Shown: positions 1 through 7,092 of the stretch, one piece after another
Layout of the letters: the number at the start of each line of letters is the position of its first letter
Numbering within the stretch: the stretch's first letter is position 1
Virus record (IMG/VR): IMGVR_UViG_3300034073_002507
Coordinates: 1-33,254 of that record
Length of the DNA: 33,254 nucleotides
Strand: one strand, 5' to 3'
Source of the DNA: a virus
Notes under the pieces: model-generated
Seen by the model: only the letters and a program-made list of their open reading frames with translations
The model's database searches: none
What the model was told of the DNA's origin: nothing
Translations under genes and position numbers: made by a program

Positions 1-589
1 CATTTGAACCCTCTACAATTTGATTACAATACCACAAACCGATACCTGCTGCATCTATAATATCATCATCATCTAAATATTCTGGTAAATTGTTAAAGTA
101 TTTTTTAACAATCTCTTGCACTCTTCGCTTCCTTTCCTTCTTTAACTTTACAGTGAGAGATCCTTTTTCTCCATTGTCGGCTATAATCTGTTGTTCTTTT
201 TTATTTAAATTCTTATAGCCGATCCCGGATTTCCAAACAAGTGGATTAACATCAGTTACGCTACATCCGTAATTATTTAGAACACCCCAAGAATATCCAA
301 TAATATATGAAATTATTCTGCTTGTTTCAAAATTTTGTATATATATTGATTGCTCGATTATTGCTAATTTTGGTTTATATTCCTTGTATACTTTTTTAAG
401 TTCAATATCAATAACAGAAAATTTTGCTGATGCCCCTTTGTATTCTTTATAATTTATTTTACCGCAGGCAAAAATTTTAATCTGCGATGATTCAATATCA
501 TAAATAACCCAAGCAAGTGAATGCGATGCGGGGTCTATTGCAATCACCCTTGTATTTTTTACCGAAGAAACTAGTTTGGAGATACTCAC
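1..589 (-). CDS. ruvC: RuvC-like Holliday junction resolvase, 3' end cut by window edge
   Basis: This gene would cut branched DNA (Holliday junctions) during phage recombination, replication or packaging. I translated it by hand: 196 codons are open from a GTG start at 589 to base 2 with no stop, so the C-terminus lies outside the window. The RNase H-fold pattern of RuvC is clear: VIAIDPASHSLAW with the first catalytic Asp at D19, LAIIEQS with Glu at E79, and DDDIIDAAGIGLW with the last acids near D176 and D179. The middle segment YIQNFETSRIISYIIG is typical of phage and bacterial RuvC. The GTG start lies inside the ATGTGA that ends the upstream zinc-finger gene, giving a short coupling overlap. 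The next ATG in frame would lose the first motif, so GTG is favoured. Family assignment is firm; the exact start is inferred. Confidence 0.85.
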   Translation of the reverse strand, partial: MSISKLVSSVKNTRVIAIDPASHSLAWVIYDIESSQIKIFACGKINYKEYKGASAKFSVIDIELKKVYKEYKPKLAIIEQSIYIQNFETSRIISYIIGYSWGVLNNYGCSVTDVNPLVWKSGIGYKNLNKKEQQIIADNGEKGSLTVKLKKERKRRVQEIVKKYFNNLPEYLDDDDIIDAAGIGLWYCNQIVEGSN

Positions 590-897
590 ATCTGATCCCC
601 TCTGGCTTGCTGCTCGGACCAGCCCCAAGACATAAGACGCTTGACAAATCTTTCTCGTTTACAATTTTCACAAATTTTTTCCTTGTTATACTTGGATAAG
701 ATTGTCGTACATCCATCTGTTTTACAGATTCTTTTCTTATTCTTGTTGTTCTTCTTTTCATAATAATTGGCAAGAAGATTTTTATTAGTGACAATTCGCC
801 TACACTCTGGAGAGCAATATATAGCATTATAGACTTTAGCTATAAATACCTTATTGCATTCAGGGTTAGAACATTTCTTCTTTTCCTTCTTGTACAT
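586..897 (-). CDS. small double zinc-finger protein
   Basis: About 103 residues of unknown function. Two metal-binding clusters are visible: CSNPEC followed by YCSPEC about 20 residues later, then CKTDGC and ICENC. The C-terminus ends in a helix-like stretch, FVKRLMSWGWSEQQARG. The protein is basic, so nucleic-acid binding is a fair guess. I start it at the ATG at 897, preceded by GGAG very close to the start, rather than at a GTG at 927 that has no ribosome site. Even so it overlaps the end of the upstream nuclease gene by 32 bases. Downstream it joins the RuvC-like gene through ATGTGA. Position between a nuclease and a resolvase suggests a recombination accessory role, but this is inference. 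Confidence 0.7.
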   Translation of the reverse strand: MYKKEKKKCSNPECNKVFIAKVYNAIYCSPECRRIVTNKNLLANYYEKKNNKNKKRICKTDGCTTILSKYNKEKICENCKRERFVKRLMSWGWSEQQARGDQM

Positions 898-1609
898 TCT
901 CCGACCAACATAAAGCTGCCAAATCACAAGAACTGCAATGTTGCGAAGTTCTCTTGTAAGGGCGCTCGGGTATCTGTTTATTCAGATAATTATTATAAAT
1001 TTTTGTATATTTTTCAAATAGTTTGTTAATGAATTTATCGTCTTTTTCAATGTAAATTGGTAGTATCTCTTGATTGTTTTTATTTTCGTAAATAACATAA
1101 CCGGAGTCAAGATTTAAGCAGCGCATATAAATCTGTGCTTGCCTGTAATGCTCATCCTTTGGTTTATTGTAAAGCTGTCTGTAGTGGAAGCCTTCTGAAC
1201 TAATTGATTTTAATTCAATAAGCTTATGTCCATACCAATCAATGATACCATCTGCTGTGCCTTCAATTGGGGGAGAATCATGAGTTACTGGAATTTCTTC
1301 CTCAACTAAGATTCCCATGTCTCTAAAATAGCTATATAGCCTATCATGAACCGCATGCCCATTATCAAAAATTCTATATGTTTGGGGATTAAATGACGAT
1401 GTTACTTCAACGCCATTAAACAAATAATACCAATATCTTGCACATTGATTTGTGTAGCTTGGATGAAAACCACTTACCTGCTTGTAAACTGGTGCATTTC
1501 TCTTAGCAAGAAACTCATCAATGCCTTCAGTAATAGTTTTTCTTATTTCAACCTTGACATCTTTTGCCAATGGCTCTTTCTTTTCCTTTAATTTCTTTAA
1601 TGATTTCAT
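866..1609 (-). CDS. Cas4-like PD-(D/E)XK exonuclease with Fe-S cysteines
   Basis: A 247-residue nuclease of the Cas4/RecB type, probably processing DNA ends for recombination. The PD-(D/E)XK core is visible as GTADGIIDWYGHKLIELKS: D120, then E132-x-K134, followed by the supporting Q157 in HYRQAQIYM. A conserved-looking histidine segment GHAVHDRL sits near residues 84-91. Four cysteines that would hold a 4Fe-4S cluster bracket the core: C56 (QCARYW) and C225, C228, C234 (HCSSCDLAALCW). This layout (one Cys before, three after) is the hallmark of Cas4 and AddB-type nucleases. No CRISPR array or cas1/cas2 is present, so this is a phage replication or recombination nuclease rather than part of a local CRISPR system. 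It starts at an ATGA overlap with the upstream gene. Confidence 0.85.
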   Translation of the reverse strand: MKSLKKLKEKKEPLAKDVKVEIRKTITEGIDEFLAKRNAPVYKQVSGFHPSYTNQCARYWYYLFNGVEVTSSFNPQTYRIFDNGHAVHDRLYSYFRDMGILVEEEIPVTHDSPPIEGTADGIIDWYGHKLIELKSISSEGFHYRQLYNKPKDEHYRQAQIYMRCLNLDSGYVIYENKNNQEILPIYIEKDDKFINKLFEKYTKIYNNYLNKQIPERPYKRTSQHCSSCDLAALCWSENVQEGKEEMF

Positions 1610-1929
1610 TGGTTGTAGCCTCCTTTAGCGGCCAGTTTTAGCGCGTTAATATTTTCGGATAGAGCTTCATACATAGTTTTCCAGATGTCGTTTACAAATT
1701 TGTCTTGCTCAGACATCATTGTTGATTTTCTCTTAAACATCTGGGATTTAACAATCATCATTGTTCTATAAGCGGCAAGAATATTGGCATATTTAACAGC
1801 CTGTAATCCAACATAATGATCTGGATTCTGAATAATATCTTCAACTATACGAAGGCATTCAATAAACTCATCAGCCTTATCTCCCATATGGGAAGCAAGA
1901 ATTTCTTTATTGATTAGAATGTCCGGCAT
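1606..1929 (-). CDS. conserved-looking alpha-helical protein, function unknown
   Basis: I do not recognise this 107-residue protein. It reads as mostly helical, with no cysteine cluster, signal peptide or membrane segment. It begins MPDILINKEILASHMGDKADEF and ends LAAKGGYNQ. The start ATG at 1929 is preceded by AGAAAGGGAT, a reasonable ribosome site, and it overlaps the end of the upstream 71-residue gene by 23 bases. Its stop overlaps the start of the Cas4-like nuclease gene as ATGA, so the two are likely translated together. A partner or regulator of that nuclease is possible but not shown by the sequence. Confidence 0.7.
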   Translation of the reverse strand: MPDILINKEILASHMGDKADEFIECLRIVEDIIQNPDHYVGLQAVKYANILAAYRTMMIVKSQMFKRKSTMMSEQDKFVNDIWKTMYEALSENINALKLAAKGGYNQ

Positions 1930-2122
1930 CGGATCCCTTTCTACCGTAATTGTATTTAATAAGATCTTCTGCCATCACAACCGCTTTCTTTTCTGTATAT
2001 GATTGTAACCCAACGAGCCATTTCGCAATGTACACCCCAAAGTATACACCATCATCCCAGTTAATTGTGATGCCAAATGCCATCCAGCCAACTAATCTGT
2101 CACAAAAAAACTTAAATTTCAT
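1907..2122 (-). CDS. small hypothetical protein downstream of the methyltransferase
   Basis: A 71-residue protein of unknown function, rich in aromatic residues (FKFFCDRLVGWMAFGITINWDD). The longer reading frame extends upstream through the methyltransferase gene, but the ATG at 2122 has a strong ribosome site, GGGAGG seven bases upstream, and gives an 11-base overlap with the methyltransferase stop (TAA at 2114-2112). That start is therefore preferred. The hydrophobic stretch around VYFGVYIAKWLVG is short and amphipathic rather than a clear membrane helix. Confidence 0.65.
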   Translation of the reverse strand: MKFKFFCDRLVGWMAFGITINWDDGVYFGVYIAKWLVGLQSYTEKKAVVMAEDLIKYNYGRKGSDAGHSNQ

Positions 2123-3482
2123 AGATTTTCCTCCCAATCCATTCTGCAACTGGACTCGCCACAGCATTACCGCACATTTTATATCTATTGGTATCCGCCA
2201 CAGGTTTTCCATCCTGATAGTATTTCGTATGCTCATCTGGAAATCCCATCAACCTTTCACACTCAAGTGGGGTCAATCTTCTGAGCAATAAATCAGGTGT
2301 CATAACTCCATGCTGTGAAATTGTATCAAGAGTATACGATGGATCGTTTTCATCACCAAAACCTTTCCCTTGCGGTCCGGCCTTGTCTGATCGACCAATA
2401 ATTGTTCCTTGAATTGGGATTGCAATATGGTCAGCTGAATCAATACCAATTCTTAATGTGCGATAAATATTTTCACTGATAGCATTATTGTATCCGTCAT
2501 AGGCAAGAACATTGTTGTCTACTCCAACCATGGGGACTTGATTTCCACCAGTACCCATTCTGTGCTGTAGTGTTGGGGCAATTTGATCTTCGTATATTCG
2601 TGCATCCCCCACCCTTGTAGCATCAAGCACAAAAGGTCTTTCAATTGCTACCCCGACACCATTTTGCCCATATAAACATTGCGAAACATTATATGAATGC
2701 ACCGGATCTTGCTTTAAATGAAAAGATATCGGTTCACAAACAACATTTCTTTCTGGGCGTTTATAATCAGTTGCGGCTAGCGTTACTCCGCCTTCTGTCC
2801 ATTTGGCAAATCCTGACTGTCCATAGAGGATAGGTTGATCAATGTTTGTCTTAGCGGCTCTGGCAGAATGTTTCCTTTCTTTTCTGCTCTTCTTAATATT
2901 CCCCTCGCTGTCTTTGGGGACAGGTAATATTTGTTCGGTACATCTTGAAGCGGTTCTAGAATCGTAACAAGCAAGCAAGAAGATTCTTCTTCTACGCTGG
3001 GCGACTCCGAACCATTGTGCATCCAAGATGTGCCATTCAAGGACCAATGCCCCGATGTTTGCCATTTCGTCAAGGACTTTTGCGAAGTCGTTTCCTTTAT
3101 TGCTTGTGAGGGCTCCGGGGACATTTTCCCAGATTGACCATTTTGGAAATTCATTTCCAGTTGCATCTCTCATCTCCTTTATAACTCTAATTGCCTCATA
3201 GAATAAGCCTGAGCGTGAACCCTCAAGCCCTCCACCCTTGCCAGCAACCGATAGGTCTTGACAAGGAGAACCAAAAACGATGCAATCTACTGGCTTTAAT
3301 TCTGCACCATTTACATCTTGAATATCCCAATATTTTGGCACATTGGGCCAATGCCTTTGCAACACAGATTGACAATGCTTATCCCACTCAACCTGCCAGC
3401 TACAATCCCAGCCAGCATTCTCCATTCCGATATCAAATCCGCCAACACCTGCAAACAGCGAACCAAAAGTTTTTTTATTCAT
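2112..3482 (-). CDS. dcm: C5-cytosine DNA methyltransferase, orphan
   Basis: A 456-residue DNA (cytosine-5)-methyltransferase that would transfer methyl groups from SAM to cytosine in a specific site. All core motifs are present in order: motif I SLFAGVGGFDIGMENAGW (8-25), motif IV GSPCQDLSVAGKG with catalytic C74, motif VI WENVPG (E119), motif VIII QRRRRIF (Q162), then a variable target-recognition region of about 200 residues, motif IX RRLTPLECERLMGFP and motif X RYKMCGNAVASPVAEWIG. No restriction endonuclease lies beside it, so it is most likely used to protect phage DNA from host restriction. It overlaps the upstream nuclease gene by 8 bases. Target site cannot be read from sequence. Confidence 0.93.
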   Translation of the reverse strand: MNKKTFGSLFAGVGGFDIGMENAGWDCSWQVEWDKHCQSVLQRHWPNVPKYWDIQDVNGAELKPVDCIVFGSPCQDLSVAGKGGGLEGSRSGLFYEAIRVIKEMRDATGNEFPKWSIWENVPGALTSNKGNDFAKVLDEMANIGALVLEWHILDAQWFGVAQRRRRIFLLACYDSRTASRCTEQILPVPKDSEGNIKKSRKERKHSARAAKTNIDQPILYGQSGFAKWTEGGVTLAATDYKRPERNVVCEPISFHLKQDPVHSYNVSQCLYGQNGVGVAIERPFVLDATRVGDARIYEDQIAPTLQHRMGTGGNQVPMVGVDNNVLAYDGYNNAISENIYRTLRIGIDSADHIAIPIQGTIIGRSDKAGPQGKGFGDENDPSYTLDTISQHGVMTPDLLLRRLTPLECERLMGFPDEHTKYYQDGKPVADTNRYKMCGNAVASPVAEWIGRKIYEI

Positions 3483-3774
3483 ATTCCGAGCCTTTTATAA
3501 GTTCTTTGAATACTTCCCACTCCACTATAGCAACCTTCGTTTCGGAATCTTGCCCAAATACGACAGAAATACAAGGATAACGATAATTTGATTTCCAAGA
3601 GTTTTTCCGGTGCTCAAGCCAATTTTCATGCGTAAGAGTAAATGATTTCCCATTGTGTTTATAGTCAACAAGAAACTTATTCAAAGTGGCATCGCCCTTC
3701 TTTACGCCCCGCCCAGAGTTTTTAACTCCCTTAGCCTTATCTTTTTTAATTTCTTCCTTCTCTGTTCGTTTCAA
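3475..3774 (-). CDS. putative PD-(D/E)XK nuclease, Hjc-like Holliday junction resolvase
   Basis: A 99-residue basic protein. The run NSGRGVKKGDATLNKFLVDYKHNGKS, split here as NSGRGVKKGD (19-28) and FLVDYK (34-39), matches the Hjc/VRR-type nuclease core: Ser/Gly-rich turn, D28, then D37-x-K39. A hydrophobic strand CISVVFGQD and a second strand KVAIVEW follow, as expected for this fold. It probably cuts branched or recombining DNA, alongside the RuvC-like protein further downstream. The start appears to be TTG at 3774, in a TTGA overlap with the MazG-like gene's stop; no better in-frame start lies nearby. Assignment is by motif reading only and could also be a generic RecB-like nuclease. Confidence 0.55.
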   Translation of the reverse strand: MKRTEKEEIKKDKAKGVKNSGRGVKKGDATLNKFLVDYKHNGKSFTLTHENWLEHRKNSWKSNYRYPCISVVFGQDSETKVAIVEWEVFKELIKGSEYE

Positions 3775-4103
3775 CGATTATCTCCAGAGCCGTGAATAAC
3801 ACCTCTATCATTGCGATCTTCTAACTTCTTAAGATTTTTAATAGCAACTTCATTAAAAGAAACATTTAATTCTGTAGCCAGCATTGCGCAATACCAAAGA
3901 ACATCGCCAAGCTCATCAATCACTTGTTGCTTTCTTTCAAATGTTAGCTCCATGTTATCATCGCGGATCATTTTCTTAATTTTACCGGCAACTTCTCCAG
4001 CCTCTGAAGCCAATCCAAGAGCAGTATAAATGACCCCAATGGTGGGGTTTTGCGGATACTTCGCAGTTTTACACGCCCTAAATTGATAATTAGAAAAATC
4101 CAT
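3771..4103 (-). CDS. MazG-like nucleoside triphosphate pyrophosphohydrolase
   Basis: An all-alpha NTP pyrophosphohydrolase of about 110 residues, hydrolysing (d)NTPs, or possibly (p)ppGpp-related or damaged nucleotides, to monophosphates. The metal-binding EXXE...EXXD pattern is clear: ASEAGEVAGK with two Glu, then about 27 residues on DELGDVLWY with Glu and Asp. Phage MazG proteins of this kind are linked to control of host nucleotide pools. I prefer the ATG at 4103 (protein MDFSNYQ...), which has GGAG six bases upstream and lies just after the recombinase stop. An ATG at 4115 is also possible, with AAGGTG upstream and an 11-base overlap. Confidence 0.85.
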   Translation of the reverse strand: MDFSNYQFRACKTAKYPQNPTIGVIYTALGLASEAGEVAGKIKKMIRDDNMELTFERKQQVIDELGDVLWYCAMLATELNVSFNEVAIKNLKKLEDRNDRGVIHGSGDNR

Positions 4104-4104
4104 T

Positions 4105-5025
4105 TCACTCTCCATTTAGAATCACCTTTTCAATCGCTTTTCTTTCCTTATCAGACAATTCAATTGAGCCAAGACCATTCCACTTACTATCTTGATAAGT
4201 ATACCACGCGCCTTTTCTTTCAATTATATTCATCTCAACCGCAATGTCAATAAGCTCTCGATCTATATCAATCTTACCTTCTTGGGGAAGAACATAGTAG
4301 TAGCCGTTTGTACCGATGCTTGGAGTCTGTTTTGATTTTTCAATAGTCCAAGTTGCCTTTTGACTAGTGATGAGATTGCTCTTATCCCTCTCCATTTCAC
4401 TCTTAGACATAGACAAGAAAAGCTTAATAATATTGTGCATATTGTGGTGGACTGTATTGCCCATCTTGCCCTTTGTCACAGCAAACATTCCGCTAAGATC
4501 AACTGTCTGATGGGCAATAAAAAGCATAATATTCTTCTCTTTGTGCAGGTAGTTTACCAACTTCTGTAGGAAAAATCCTTGCGATCGTGACTGCAAACCC
4601 ATTGCTTTGCCGCCCTCTGGCTTATCATAAAATTCTTCCTTGATGATGTTAGAAATACTATCAAATAGGAAGATATGTTTTTCTTCCTCATGAGTCAGGT
4701 ATTGATGAATATTCTTTAAAATATCTTCTACAACTGTTGATTGAATAACTACAATATCATCAACATCAATCCCGCACTTCTTTGCATACTCATCATTGTA
4801 AGACGATTCAGAATCAACAATAACCGGCCGATAGCCCATCTTCTGGGCTTCTGCAATAATTCTAAAACACATTGTTGTTTTACCAACAGACGGTGTTCCC
4901 CAAAATAGATGCGTTGCACCAGTATTCAACCCTCCACCAAGAGCTCTATTTAATCCAATGCTCGGCGTAGGAATAATCTGATGCGTTGGCATCAGATCGC
5001 CTTTTCTTTTATCTACAATTAACAC
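4105..5025 (-). CDS. recA: RecA/UvsX-like recombinase
   Basis: A 306-residue ATP-dependent strand-exchange protein that would pair homologous DNA in phage recombination and recombination-dependent replication. Visible parts: an N-terminal substrate-setting segment SIGLNRALGGGLNTGATHLFWG, Walker A GTPSVGKTT (43-51), catalytic Glu in VIVDSESSY (E73), Walker B HIFLFDSIS (117-125), and a probable DNA-binding loop region around EGGKAMGLQSRSQGFF. It is shorter than bacterial RecA (about 350) and lacks its long C-terminal tail, as in phage versions. The start is taken as GTG at 5025 because GGAAGG lies eight bases upstream; an ATG at 4992 with AAAAGG is the alternative. Confidence 0.85.
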   Translation of the reverse strand: MLIVDKRKGDLMPTHQIIPTPSIGLNRALGGGLNTGATHLFWGTPSVGKTTMCFRIIAEAQKMGYRPVIVDSESSYNDEYAKKCGIDVDDIVVIQSTVVEDILKNIHQYLTHEEEKHIFLFDSISNIIKEEFYDKPEGGKAMGLQSRSQGFFLQKLVNYLHKEKNIMLFIAHQTVDLSGMFAVTKGKMGNTVHHNMHNIIKLFLSMSKSEMERDKSNLITSQKATWTIEKSKQTPSIGTNGYYYVLPQEGKIDIDRELIDIAVEMNIIERKGAWYTYQDSKWNGLGSIELSDKERKAIEKVILNGE

Positions 5026-5039
5026 TCAGGTGTCCTTCC

Positions 5040-5061
5040 GTGAATAGAAATATACTATCAC
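5040..5061. repeat. imperfect inverted repeat upstream of the recombinase gene
   Basis: GTGAATAG and CTATCAC face each other across a 7-base AT-rich spacer, with one extra base in the left arm. It spans the stop codon of the upstream glycosyltransferase gene and most of the 32-base gap before the recombinase gene. It could be a small mRNA hairpin or a protein-binding site. It lacks a G+C-rich stem and U-tract, so it is not a standard terminator. Confidence 0.3.
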
Positions 5062-6104
5062 AAGGGCGTGACAGTGTTGAGCCATTCATTAATCTTTTTA
5101 GACTCCTCTTCAAAATCAACTGCCGCTTTAAAATGATTATATGCATCTACTGACATAGAATTTAAAAGCTCTTCATCTGCAGAAATAGATTTAATTTTAC
5201 TGACTGCATCATCAATGCTCATTTTATCCAGATCAATACAATTTTTATCACTAAATAATTCCTCAGCTAATTGATCTTTATAAAAACTGCTTCGTATAAT
5301 AGTTGGCTTGCCGCAAGCATATGCATTATATAAAATATGACCATAGCCATCTCCGCCGTGCTTAACATGAAAAACCATATCATTGTCTTTCATTGAATTT
5401 GCTAATGCAACAGGTCCAGCAAAATTACCATCACGGCATTGGCCGCCATATGATTTTAAATTATAGTTATCAGCAGCAAGCTCTGTTTCTAGCTTTACAA
5501 AATCATCCCAGCCATATCTAGTATATTGAAGAATATTAATATAACTGCTAATTTTTTTATTTGGCTTATGATAAGAAAAATTGAATACATCTAAATCAAA
5601 TTCTTGGTGATAATACATTGCATTATATTCCGGATCAGATTTTGGCTTTACAGAGGCTAAAACATTTCTGCCAAATAGCCAATCATCAGACCAGTTATTG
5701 CCTACTTGAACAATTAATCTTGCTTGAGGTTGATATTTACGAATTAACTCTTCATACATTTGAATGTGCCGAGGTATTGATGCGATAATAAAATCAAATT
5801 TCATTTCCTTAAATGTATCAAATGTAATGGCTTTATGGGTTGTTAAATTACCGGGATCATAGACATGATATATCCCGCTTTCCTCATTGGATATGGTATT
5901 TAATAACGGAGTATTATCAGCAAGACTAGTGCATTCAATATCTAAAAATTGTCTGGCGGTGTCAAGTTGATTATTGATTCCCCAATATCCATTGTTGAAC
6001 CATTCCATCCCGATTGGTCGATAGATTGGGATACCCAAACGATTTTCAAATAACATCACGAGCGATCTAAGTAATGAATTGTGATGAAAATCAACAAAGA
6101 TCAT
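5058..6104 (-). CDS. glycosyltransferase, GT-B fold
   Basis: A 348-residue putative glycosyltransferase. The C-terminal half has the donor-binding pattern of GT-B enzymes: MVFHVKHGGDGYGHILYNAYACGKPTI, where a Gly-rich turn and the acid-free YNAYACGKP helix sit where sugar-nucleotide is bound. The N-terminal half contains Rossmann-like strands (KFDFIIASIPRHIQ, QARLIVQVGN). It is the last of three adjacent glycosyltransferase genes and overlaps the previous one by 14 bases. No signal peptide or membrane segment is visible, so it acts in the cytoplasm. Acceptor and sugar are unknown: virion protein, host glycan or DNA are all conceivable. Confidence 0.72.
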   Translation of the reverse strand: MIFVDFHHNSLLRSLVMLFENRLGIPIYRPIGMEWFNNGYWGINNQLDTARQFLDIECTSLADNTPLLNTISNEESGIYHVYDPGNLTTHKAITFDTFKEMKFDFIIASIPRHIQMYEELIRKYQPQARLIVQVGNNWSDDWLFGRNVLASVKPKSDPEYNAMYYHQEFDLDVFNFSYHKPNKKISSYINILQYTRYGWDDFVKLETELAADNYNLKSYGGQCRDGNFAGPVALANSMKDNDMVFHVKHGGDGYGHILYNAYACGKPTIIRSSFYKDQLAEELFSDKNCIDLDKMSIDDAVSKIKSISADEELLNSMSVDAYNHFKAAVDFEEESKKINEWLNTVTPL

Positions 6105-7092
6105 TCAAGAAACTTTCCCATTGCTTGATTATTTTTTTCTTACCGAAGTGCTCAATGGCAAAACTTCTCTGCTGAGAGCTTATTTGAGTTGCATAATCAT
6201 AATCTTCAATCAACCTTGTTGTCGCTTCATTCATTTGTTCAACACTGTCACACACTATTCCGCCAATTTGATTGAGTAGATCTTCAACCTCATAAAAATC
6301 AAAATTATAAATAATATTTGCAAGCCTACTGTTGATAGCAACAATTGGAGTGCCGGTCATTAATGCTTCTATAAAAGAAAGTGTATATGATGCCGGAGCT
6401 GTGCCGCCATAAATCATTGCTCTTGCTTCCTGCATTTTTTGTATCTGCATATCATACGGAATGCAACCACCATTAAATTTTCCGATATCATCATTGCCCG
6501 GTCCATACACGATTCCGTTAAATTTTTCTATTACCGGCATAATTTGATCATAATGGCAATGGTCTCTTCGACCTTTTAAGCTTTGAGAAAATGTTAATAC
6601 GCTATTTGTTTGGCCGCTCCAGTTTGATAACTCATCTTCGTCTTTGTAAAATCTAATAAGCGCGTCTTCACCAAGATAATTTGGGATGTTTCGCTCTTTA
6701 GGAGAATATCTAACAATCTTTAAGCCATCTCTTCTATGCTCAGAAAGAGTTTCTTCTGTAATAGCAATTGATTGCCCGATAGTTCTCCAAATAACTTTCT
6801 TATGCCGCATCTTTTGCCAATTTTCTGTAATAACAGTCGGTGAATGCATCACGATAATTACATCAAATGGATCAATCAATTCTTGTGGAATATTTGTCTT
6901 GGCGGTTTGGGTTGCTAACCTAGCCCAATCTTCATAATATTTTGCTTCCGGCACACCCGGTCTTGGCAAAGTAATATGTCCTCTTGGATCAATATAAGCA
7001 CCATTAGAAAATACTTCATGCCCAAGATCCGTCAATAATCTTAATTCATCATATTCCAAAATAGAATGACAGCTAATATAATGTATTTTCAT
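6091..7092 (-). CDS. glycosyltransferase, GT-B fold (family 4-like)
   Basis: About 333 residues. It starts MKIHYISCHSILEYDELRLLTDLGHEV, a typical GT-B N-terminal strand-helix. The C-terminal region has YGGTAPASYTLSFIEALMTGTPIVAINS, matching the conserved E-x7-E-like donor-site helix of family 4 glycosyltransferases (here SFIEALMTGTPIVA). The ATG at 7092 is preferred over a GTG at 7116: GGAG lies eight bases upstream and the ATGA overlaps the stop of the preceding glycosyltransferase gene. Cytoplasmic by sequence. It lies between two other glycosyltransferases, suggesting that the three add successive sugars. Confidence 0.8.
   Translation of the reverse strand: MKIHYISCHSILEYDELRLLTDLGHEVFSNGAYIDPRGHITLPRPGVPEAKYYEDWARLATQTAKTNIPQELIDPFDVIIVMHSPTVITENWQKMRHKKVIWRTIGQSIAITEETLSEHRRDGLKIVRYSPKERNIPNYLGEDALIRFYKDEDELSNWSGQTNSVLTFSQSLKGRRDHCHYDQIMPVIEKFNGIVYGPGNDDIGKFNGGCIPYDMQIQKMQEARAMIYGGTAPASYTLSFIEALMTGTPIVAINSRLANIIYNFDFYEVEDLLNQIGGIVCDSVEQMNEATTRLIEDYDYATQISSQQRSFAIEHFGKKKIIKQWESFLNDLC

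Noticed and set aside
498-827. Minus-strand 109-codon frame and plus-strand frame at 517-699
   Set aside because: They lie over the RuvC-like and zinc-finger genes in other frames; they show no motifs and would conflict with two well-supported genes.
866-1609. Cas4-like nuclease as part of a CRISPR-Cas system
   Set aside because: No repeats, cas1, cas2 or effector genes are in the window; phage recombination context explains it.
2783-3166. Minus-strand 127-codon frame inside the methyltransferase gene
   Set aside because: Overlaps the catalytic and target-recognition parts of a clear methyltransferase in another frame; composition is out of style.
5040-5061. Rho-independent terminator
   Set aside because: Stem is AT-rich and has no following U-tract; it also overlaps a stop codon within a continuous operon.
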